A DNA stretch of 64,000 bases from Acidimicrobiia bacterium (GTDB lineage Bacteria; Actinomycetota; Acidimicrobiia; Acidimicrobiales; Poriferisodalaceae): assembly GCA_022820505.1 (NCBI GenBank), contig JAJEFK010000036.1, positions 32,172 through 96,171 on the forward strand, given 5' to 3'. How positions within the stretch are numbered: the stretch's first letter is position 1; each line of letters opens with the position of its first letter. A model generated the notes under the pieces. That model had not been told where the DNA came from and searched no databases. It saw only the letters and a list, made by a program, of their open reading frames with translations. Of this stretch, positions 58,549-64,000 are shown in pieces. A program made the position numbers and the translations under genes.

Positions 58549-59886
58549 TCAGGTGCTGCGTGTCTCGCCGGTTCGGCGGAGGAAGGCGTCGTAGGGGTCG
58601 GCGTCGTCTTCGGAGTCGATGATGGCCTTCTCCTTGGGGAGCGCTTCGAGCACGTCGTTGACGAATGTGACGAGGGCCTCGGGGTTCTCGATCTGCCGGC
58701 CGGCGGCTCGGGAGAGCTCGTTGCGGTGCTCGATGAACTCGTAGATGAGCTGGGCGTCGTCGAGCCGGTCGCGGTACCGGGCCGGGATCGCGGCGATGAC
58801 CGGTTCGTAGCGCTCCGACAGCCAGCGGTAGGCCTTCACTGCCTCAGGCAGCGGGCCGCCGGCGTCGTGCTCGAGCGACAGGCCGTAGGCGTCGAGCGCG
58901 TTGAGCAGCGTGCGGGCTTGGTTCTCCTGCACTTCGAGCCCGGTCAGCTTGCGCAGGCGCAGATGGGCGTGCCCCTCCTCCACGACGACGGGCCGGATGC
59001 GCAGCCGCGAGCCGTCGGGCGACTGCACCACCGACAGCTCCTCCACGTCGAAGCCCATCGCGTTCAGGCGCCCGATCCGCTCGTTGATGCGCCACCGCTC
59101 GTCGGCGGAGATCTCGTCTTCGCGGGTCAGCTCAGTCCACACCCGGTGGTACCGATCGAGCAGGTCGTCGGTGATCTCGATCGGGTCGACATCTTCCTCG
59201 AGCAGCCCGCCGGCAATGGCGTCGTACAGGCCGCCCGTGATGTTCTCGACGCCGATGTCGAGGTCGTGGCGGCGCAGCGCATCGGTGAGAGCGGGGCGGC
59301 ATTCGGCGGTCTCGGCGTCGACCAGGTACGCCATGAGGGCGCCCGCATCACGCCGGAACAGGATGTTCGCCAGCGAGATGTCGCCCCAGTACACGCCCTC
59401 GAGATGCAGCCTGGTGAACAGCACCACCGCAGCGTCGAGCAGCCGGTCGCGCAGCAGCGACGGCGAGGTGGTGCGGAACAGGTACTGGTACGGCAGGGCG
59501 AAGTCCAAGAAGCGGGTGACGAGCACCGACGGCAGCGACGAGCCGTCTGCGGCGCGCCGCCCGCTCACCACGCCCACGGCACGCACCGCCGGCAGCCGCT
59601 CGTCCTCGAGGTGGCGCAGCACGCGGTACTCGCGCTCGGCCAGCGCCTGCTCGATCTCCTTGAGGGCATAGACCCGGCCGTCGTACTGCACCATGCGCAC
59701 GACGTGGCGGCTGAGCCCCCGCCGCACCCGGATCAGCCGCTCGGTGACGTCGTGCCATTCCGCCAGCGGGCGGTCCCACGGCAGATCCAGGTAGTCGGGA
59801 TGCCCCTGCCGGGTGAGGATCGTGAGCCCCGACTCAGCTGCAGACCCAGCCACAGGCTCAGGCCCGGGCGGCTGCGCAGTCATCAA
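58549..59886 (-). CDS. DUF4032-containing kinase-like protein
   Basis: A 445-residue protein of an actinobacterial family. The N-terminal half is lipopolysaccharide-kinase-like: RMVQYDGRVYALKEIEQALA with a Lys, then VYWGDISLANILFRRDAGAL where the catalytic Asp would be, and YLVDAETAE for the metal site. The C-terminal half is DUF4032 (RWINERIGRLNAMGFDVEEL onwards). ATG 59886. Function unknown; phosphotransfer is plausible. Confidence 0.87.
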   Translation of the reverse strand: MMTAQPPGPEPVAGSAAESGLTILTRQGHPDYLDLPWDRPLAEWHDVTERLIRVRRGLSRHVVRMVQYDGRVYALKEIEQALAEREYRVLRHLEDERLPAVRAVGVVSGRRAADGSSLPSVLVTRFLDFALPYQYLFRTTSPSLLRDRLLDAAVVLFTRLHLEGVYWGDISLANILFRRDAGALMAYLVDAETAECRPALTDALRRHDLDIGVENITGGLYDAIAGGLLEEDVDPIEITDDLLDRYHRVWTELTREDEISADERWRINERIGRLNAMGFDVEELSVVQSPDGSRLRIRPVVVEEGHAHLRLRKLTGLEVQENQARTLLNALDAYGLSLEHDAGGPLPEAVKAYRWLSERYEPVIAAIPARYRDRLDDAQLIYEFIEHRNELSRAAGRQIENPEALVTFVNDVLEALPKEKAIIDSEDDADPYDAFLRRTGETRST

Positions 59887-59935
59887 TCTCGTGCGAGCGA
59901 TGCCGTCCGGCGGCGCCCGCCAGAGAAGGACTCGC

Positions 59936-60694
59936 TCATCGCCGACTCACACATGCGGGACAACTGCAGCTTCCGAAGTAGTTGCTGTCGTGGATAAGGC
60001 CGTGCATCCGTCCGCCGTCGGCATCGAAGTGCGACCAGAGTCGACGCGCATAGCGTTCGTCCGGGCGCCCGCCAGGTTTCAGGTAGTACCTGAAGAGCGC
60101 GTACGCGACGAGATCTGCCGCCTGCAGGGCTCGCGTGGCCCGGGAATCGGCGAACAGCGGAACATCAGCAAGATTGCGCAGCCGGCCGAGTGAACTGCTC
60201 GCAGTGCGCCATTGATTCGTCCAGTTCTGCAGGCTGCCTTCAACGTTGCTCTGATCGTGGACGATGAGGCCCCGTTGCTGATGCCCTTGACGGCTCATGC
60301 GATTCACGAAGTCATCGAACTTCTTAGTGAGCAATTCGTAGGCCCTGAGCTTCTGATTGTGGGGATTCCGTTCCATGACGGCCCCGATGAGACGCCACGG
60401 CAACGCTGGATTCACCGGCGCGTAGCCGGCGAGCGTCGCATAGGCACCCGCGAGTATCTGGCGGCGATCCGATTCGGCGACGCTCGCCCACCGTTTTCGG
60501 CCGCGCCACATTTCCGCCGCGTGAATCTCGAACATGGTGTGGTCGTGTCCCAGAGGTCGGAGCTTCCGGAACAGAAACGAATCAAGACGCTGCTGCAGGT
60601 GCCAGGCATCTTCCTCGTGGACGATGATGCCGCCGACCACCAGCACGGGACTCCCTCCGTGGGTTCCCGACTCATCTACGAAGCACAGATACAA
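59936..60694 (-). CDS. DUF3800 family protein (RNase H-like fold)
   Basis: A 252-residue DUF3800 protein. The N-terminus YLCFVDESGTHGGSPVLVVG carries the conserved DES motif, and later LIVHDQSNVEG and LQAADLVAYALFRYYL the other acidic positions, giving an RNase H-like site. The family is frequent in defence and mobile regions. The open frame reaches GTG 60736, but those 12 codons are the arms of a terminator hairpin; TTG 60694 gives MYLCFVDESG, the standard start. A CSCPACVS ends the protein. Confidence 0.82.
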   Translation of the reverse strand: MYLCFVDESGTHGGSPVLVVGGIIVHEEDAWHLQQRLDSFLFRKLRPLGHDHTMFEIHAAEMWRGRKRWASVAESDRRQILAGAYATLAGYAPVNPALPWRLIGAVMERNPHNQKLRAYELLTKKFDDFVNRMSRQGHQQRGLIVHDQSNVEGSLQNWTNQWRTASSSLGRLRNLADVPLFADSRATRALQAADLVAYALFRYYLKPGGRPDERYARRLWSHFDADGGRMHGLIHDSNYFGSCSCPACVSRR

Positions 60695-60713
60695 ACTGAC
60701 CCCAAAACGCGTT

Positions 60714-60737
60714 CGTGCCCCGCCGAAGCGGGGCACG
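60714..60737 (-). terminator. Intrinsic-terminator-like hairpin upstream of DUF3800
   Basis: CGTGCCCCGC pairs perfectly with GCGGGGCACG (10 bp) around a 4-base loop (TTCG on the minus strand). On the minus strand it is followed by AACGCGTTTTGG. It would end the transcript of the gene at 60873-61256, leaving DUF3800 with its own start signals or attenuated read-through. Confidence 0.6.
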
Positions 60738-60872
60738 TTCTGCGAGTCAGCGGAGGAGCAAGCTCACGGCACCGAATACTCCGGTCCTCTCCGCTGCGAA
60801 CATGTTACACACCGGCGCTGCACCGTACATTCGGAGTCTGAGCAGGAAGAAATTGTTTTTTGGATTCCGCAA

Positions 60873-61256
60873 TCAGCGTCTCTGCTGAGCAGGCCCGGCG
60901 CTGGCCACAGCGGCGATCTCGCGGACGAGGCTGGTGCCGCTGCCGGGCTGGCTCTCCCATTCCCATGCCTCGTGCAGCTCCAGCGGGCCGTCGGCCGACA
61001 CGACGATGCGGCTGCGGCAGTGCCCGTTGGCCGTGGTGCCGCTCGTGGTCACGTGCGAGTACCGGAAGTCCAAGCTGTCACCGTCGCGCCGCCCGACGAG
61101 ATGACCGAGCCGCACGGTGCCGCCCTCGTAGCGGGCCCACACGACCCCGTCGGATTCCTCGTGGTACTCAAAGCGGGTATCCGAACCCACATCGCCCGCA
61201 GGATCATTCGAGACACCGGCGAATGTGCGCCCATCAAGACTCGGTGCAGTACCCAT
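60873..61256 (-). CDS. Small conserved actinobacterial-type protein (lipocalin-like)
   Basis: A 127-residue beta-rich protein: SLDGRTFAGVSNDPAGDVGS, TRFEYHEESDGVVWARYEGG, VRLGHLVGRRDGDSLDFRYS and GLCRS-like CRSRIVVSADG. Such small proteins are sometimes wrongly named N-acetylglutamate synthase; the pattern is a lipocalin/avidin-like barrel. No signal peptide. ATG 61256. Function unknown. Confidence 0.8.
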   Translation of the reverse strand: MGTAPSLDGRTFAGVSNDPAGDVGSDTRFEYHEESDGVVWARYEGGTVRLGHLVGRRDGDSLDFRYSHVTTSGTTANGHCRSRIVVSADGPLELHEAWEWESQPGSGTSLVREIAAVASAGPAQQRR

Positions 61257-61343
61257 CAGCGCAAGCTATCCACCGACCAGCGCCAGCCCCTTCGGCCAAA
61301 ACCGGTAGCGGCATGAATCGCCATGCGCGGTACGTTGAGCGGC

Positions 61344-61709
61344 ATGGCAGCCACGAAGAGCCGGTTGACGGTCACCGTCGATGCCGACATTGCCGACCAG
61401 GTGAAAGCGGTGGTCGCCCAGGGCGGCGCATCGAGTGTGTCGGCCTACGTCGAACATGCCGTGAAGTGCCAACTCGCGGCCGATGCCGACTTCGACGTGC
61501 TGCTGGCCACGATGCTCGACGAAACCGGCGGGCCGCTCACGCCCGACGAACGCGCCACCGCCAGTCGTCTGCTGCCAGCCGAGGCTGCTGCTCTCAGCGC
61601 TGACCTCGCTGCGAGCGCCGCTCGCAACCCAGACCTTTCCGAGGACGAAGCACTCGACATCGCCGTCGAGGAAGTACGAGAAGTCCGCAGAGCTCGCCGA
61701 GCACCCTGA
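61344..61709 (+). CDS. Antitoxin-like ribbon-helix-helix protein
   Basis: A 121-residue protein whose N-terminus, RLTVTVDADIADQVKAVVAQ, reads as an RHH strand and helix, followed by SVSAYVEHAVKCQLAADADF. The acidic C-terminal part (NPDLSEDEALDIAVEEVREV) fits a toxin-binding tail. No toxin gene follows; a 47-codon ORF starts 4 bases after its stop. ATG 61344 is chosen over 61323. Confidence 0.72.
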   Translation: MAATKSRLTVTVDADIADQVKAVVAQGGASSVSAYVEHAVKCQLAADADFDVLLATMLDETGGPLTPDERATASRLLPAEAAALSADLAASAARNPDLSEDEALDIAVEEVREVRRARRAP

Positions 61710-61713
61710 GCGT

Positions 61714-61857
61714 ATGACGCCCGCCGAGGAATACGAGTTCTACAGCCGACCAGAGAGCCTGCGTCCCCAAGGACCAGCGCAGCGACGCACACCGAGGCCG
61801 TCCGACCCAATCGCCCAGAGAGCTACAGCGAAGCCCGAGCCGCGATGGAAGCTCTAG
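61714..61857 (+). CDS. Short ORF, 47 residues, partner of the RHH gene
   Basis: It reads MTPAEEYEFYSRPESLRPQG followed by a basic, Pro-rich tail. The opening resembles the MTxxEYEFYAxPENQxPQGPA start I recall from actinobacterial antitoxin-like proteins, so it may be a truncated relative. It begins 4 bases after the upstream stop and overlaps a convergent small ORF by 4 bases at the 3' end. Confidence 0.5.
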   Translation: MTPAEEYEFYSRPESLRPQGPAQRRTPRPSDPIAQRATAKPEPRWKL

Positions 61858-62015
61858 CTGCGGCTCTCTTTCATCAGCTCCTCGGTTGTCTTGGGACGGA
61901 AGAGGTCCCTGGGAACATCTGCCGGGGTTACGCCAGGCCGTGGGTAGTAGCCGCCGACGTACTCCGGGCGCGGATCCCGGGGCGGCTTACGCTTGGAGCG
62001 GCGCTTCTTCGCCAT
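61854..62015 (-). CDS. Short basic ORF, 53 residues
   Basis: It reads MAKKRRSKRKPPRDPRPEYV, then GGYYPRPGVTPADVPRDLF and ends KTTEELMKESRS. ATG 62015 has GGAG seven bases upstream. The strongly basic N-terminus suggests nucleic acid binding. It is convergent with, and overlaps the stop codon of, the 47-codon ORF. Family unknown. Confidence 0.5.
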   Translation of the reverse strand: MAKKRRSKRKPPRDPRPEYVGGYYPRPGVTPADVPRDLFRPKTTEELMKESRS

Positions 62016-62154
62016 CAGCATTCTCCGTTCCCAGTTCGCGTATCTGCCGAAACTCTAACGACTCGATGTCGGCCCACTTGAGCAGAATTCCGCCGCCCGT
62101 CCACACGTAGCCGCCGTCGAGGCTGACTGGATTAGTCGCGCTTTTGGGGAATTT

Positions 62155-62535
62155 TCAGCGCCAATGCCGTGCCCGTGGCTCGGCCTCGCCAAGGTGCGCT
62201 GTGAGACGTGCGAAGTCGTCGAGATCGGAAGTGATGACGGTGTCGTCAAGACGGATCGCGCATGCAAGCACGTGAGCGTCGACGACATCGGACTCCCCGG
62301 AATGGCGAAGCAGCGATCCCACCAGCGAGACCTGTGCCGCGGTGAACGGCTGCACGTCCAGCGACGGCAGGAACCGGGACAAGCGGGCTTGGCGCGAGCC
62401 GTCCCGCCACACCTGCGCGACCACCGGTGCTGTCGTACGCAGCGGCTCGCTCTGAAGCTGCGCTGTCCCGATGAAGTCCTTGACGTCAGGCTCGTCGCGG
62501 TCGATGGCGACGAGCACGCCGGCGTCGAGGATCAC
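62155..62535 (-). CDS. PIN-domain toxin (VapC-like)
   Basis: A 126-residue PIN protein starting at GTG 62535 with VILDAGVLVAIDRDE (Asp4). Further acidic positions are in ESDVVDAHVLACAIRLDD and TSDLDDFARL. The start codon overlaps the stop of the upstream RHH gene (GTGA). An upstream in-frame ATG would add 24 residues of antitoxin antisense frame and is rejected. Confidence 0.87.
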   Translation of the reverse strand: MILDAGVLVAIDRDEPDVKDFIGTAQLQSEPLRTTAPVVAQVWRDGSRQARLSRFLPSLDVQPFTAAQVSLVGSLLRHSGESDVVDAHVLACAIRLDDTVITSDLDDFARLTAHLGEAEPRARHWR

Positions 62536-62816
62536 CGTTGGCTGAAGTGGCGCTCGCGCATCGCAGCCACCCCGTCGGGGTCTGGCGGCCCCGACTCGGC
62601 TACCCACTCGGCCATGAAGTCCGCCAGGGCACGTCGACGGCGATGCTCTTCGGCGAGCATCACCAGTCCTTGCTTGATCGCTGCTGAGCGGCCGCCGAAT
62701 TCGGACGCGAGCTCGTCGAGCAGCGCACGGTCCTCGTCATCGAGGCGCACCGTGGTCGTCTCAGCAGTCGCCCCGGTGTCAGCGTCGGACTCCATTTGCT
62801 CAACGGTACTCGCCAT
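62532..62816 (-). CDS. Ribbon-helix-helix antitoxin (VapB-like)
   Basis: A 94-residue antitoxin-first gene. After a polar N-terminus (STVEQMESDADTGATAE) comes the RHH region TTTVRLDDEDRALLDELASE and FGGRSAAIKQGLVMLAE. The C-terminal ALADFMAEWVAESGPPDPDG would bind the PIN toxin. ATG 62816 is chosen over 62834. Confidence 0.83.
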   Translation of the reverse strand: MASTVEQMESDADTGATAETTTVRLDDEDRALLDELASEFGGRSAAIKQGLVMLAEEHRRRRALADFMAEWVAESGPPDPDGVAAMRERHFSQR

Positions 62817-62896
62817 GGTCGCTCCCGCTCTCACCGCGTCACATGATGAATCGAAAATAGATGAAACCGCATGACACGCAAAATTGTTTTGTCGCG

Positions 62897-63721
62897 TCAG
62901 CCGGCGACACTCCGAGCGGCGGCGTGGGCGATGAGCGGGCGGAGCTGTTCGGCGGCGCGGTGATGGCTCTCGAGCGTGGCCAGAATCCCCTCGCGCTCCA
63001 TCTGCACGAACGCCGGAATCCCCGCAGCGATCTTGCGCACCACCGCCCGCCTGCAGCCGGCGATCACCTCGGCCACCATGTCGGCGAGCTCATCGGCCCT
63101 GCCGGCGCCCAGCCCGTAGCCGCCCACCAACGCCGCTATGCGCGCCGACCGATCAGGCGCACTGGGCCAGCCCTCCAACCACCGATCGGCATCGTCGCAC
63201 ACCGGCGCGAACTGCCACACGGCGTGCGCGAGGTCCCACATCGGCGACACCACGAAGATCCCGTCCCAATCGATGAACGCCACCGCCCGCCCGCCGGCGA
63301 ACACCGTGTTGCGCGCAGCGATGTCGCCGTGGCACACCACCTGCCCCGGCCCCACCGCCTGGGGGCCCTCAGCGAAGCCCGAGCCCGCAGCGAACCCCGC
63401 GACGCAGTCGTGATAGGACCCCAGCAGCTCCCCCACCGAGGCCAGCTCGCCTGCGCCCAGCCGCCGGCACTCGGCATCGGCCGGCACCCACCCCTCGACC
63501 CAGCTGAGCACCATCGACCCGTCAGGCTCGGTACCGAGATACCGGGGAGCGCCGCCGACACCGGCCTCCCCGAGATGGACGAGCAGCTGCTGCACCGACG
63601 CCGACGACTCGGTCGCAGGACGCCGAACCGTGTCACCGACCCTGACGAACTCAGTGACACGGCCAGCCACCGCCTCCGGCTCGGGCGTGGCATCTGAATT
63701 GCTATCTGCACGGTCTTGCAT
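62897..63721 (-). CDS. Aminoglycoside phosphotransferase (APH) family kinase
   Basis: A 274-residue APH-fold protein. The catalytic loop is VVCHGDIAARNTVFAGGRA, where Asp acts as base, and the metal motif is FIDWDGIFVVSPMWDLAHAV. The N-terminal ATP-binding lobe is shorter and lacks a clear Lys. Substrate unknown; many such proteins phosphorylate small alcohols, not antibiotics. ATG 63721. Confidence 0.85.
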   Translation of the reverse strand: MQDRADSNSDATPEPEAVAGRVTEFVRVGDTVRRPATESSASVQQLLVHLGEAGVGGAPRYLGTEPDGSMVLSWVEGWVPADAECRRLGAGELASVGELLGSYHDCVAGFAAGSGFAEGPQAVGPGQVVCHGDIAARNTVFAGGRAVAFIDWDGIFVVSPMWDLAHAVWQFAPVCDDADRWLEGWPSAPDRSARIAALVGGYGLGAGRADELADMVAEVIAGCRRAVVRKIAAGIPAFVQMEREGILATLESHHRAAEQLRPLIAHAAARSVAG

Positions 63722-63961
63722 CGACGAGCACGCCGACGAGCACAGTGCTCAGGCCGAATCCCTGACGAGCGCCGCGCCACGTGCGAGATGGCCTTAGCGA
63801 TCACCATTTGCGTCGTCGGGTGCGGCCGGCGAGGAAGAGCAGCACCTTCGAACGTGCACCTAAGAGGCCGCGCGGATAGGTGGCCGTCCACGGGTCGTCT
63901 GGTTCCCCGGTGTATTGGTGGGGTCGTCGATGACCTGACGACCGTGGAGGCCGGTTTCATC

Positions 63962-64000
63962 ATGCGTGCTTTGTCCAGGAGAGTGGTGGATGTCATGTGG
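63962..64000 (+). CDS. Possible start of a gene cut by the right edge
   Basis: ATG at 63962 opens MRALSRRVVDVMW and runs off the window. GGAGG lies about 12 bases upstream. Only 13 codons are visible, so identity cannot be judged. The rest of 63722-63961 shows no gene; it has a direct repeat GACGAGCAC near 63723. Confidence 0.25.
   Translation, partial: MRALSRRVVDVMW

Noticed and set aside
63722..64000. Right-edge segment considered as the end of an insertion sequence
   Set aside because: Only 13 codons of a possible ORF are visible and no terminal inverted repeat could be confirmed.

Overview
The window is high-GC DNA from an actinomycete-like bacterium. Many genes start with GTG, TTG starts occur, 4-base start/stop overlaps are frequent, and several promoters appear leaderless. 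The mix of DUF4032, DUF2237, DUF2784, DUF985 and DUF983 proteins with many SDR, crotonase, acyl-CoA dehydrogenase and LLM flavin genes fits Actinomycetota. My guess is Acidimicrobiia, but this is inference because no rRNA or tRNA is present.

Layout. Bases 1-7366 hold a sarcosine oxidase operon (soxB-soxD-soxA, the last cut by the left edge), a divergent LysR regulator, an orphan LivJ-type lipoprotein, a phytanoyl-CoA dioxygenase family protein and a crotonase resembling 6-oxocamphor hydrolase. Bases 7388-13516 look like a defence island: a VapBC-type pair with a palindromic promoter, then a tightly overlapped operon of a GHKL-type ATPase, two unrecognised proteins and a C5 cytosine DNA methyltransferase. 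Bases 13577-18296 hold a DyP peroxidase, a two-domain AhpD-like selenoprotein read through an in-frame TGA with a SECIS-like hairpin, a large coiled-coil protein of unknown role and a PEBP protein.

Bases 18329-30054 form a LacI-regulated sugar locus: GH13 alpha-glucosidase, LacI regulator, AglEFG-type ABC importer, aldo/keto reductase, Gfo/Idh/MocA oxidoreductase, SsuD/SmoC-like flavin monooxygenase and a convergent MalK-type ATPase. Three similar LacI-type operator sites lie at its promoters. The AKR, Gfo/Idh and SsuD-like trio matches what is known of the sulfo-SMO route for sulfoquinovose, which makes a sulfoglycolipid-derived sugar a plausible substrate. A possible small RNA lies upstream of the glucosidase.

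Bases 30155-37609 carry a class II aldolase, GlpD, a crotonase, an SDR and an iron ABC transporter lacking its ATPase. Bases 37624-45486 are catabolic: acyl-CoA ligase, crotonase, MaoC hydratase, ferritin-like diiron enzyme, double-EthD protein, amidohydrolase, VOC dioxygenase and acyl-CoA dehydrogenase. Bases 45657-53170 carry a Fic protein, three general enzymes (SDR, amidase, SDR), small proteins, TetR and an inositol-phosphatase-like enzyme. Bases 53258-64000 mix small DUF proteins with a nucleosidase-like protein, two further PIN toxin loci, choline sulfatase (which could feed the choline-betaine-sarcosine route at the left end), DUF4032, DUF3800, several small ORFs and an APH-family kinase. 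No tRNA, rRNA, CRISPR array or complete insertion sequence was seen.
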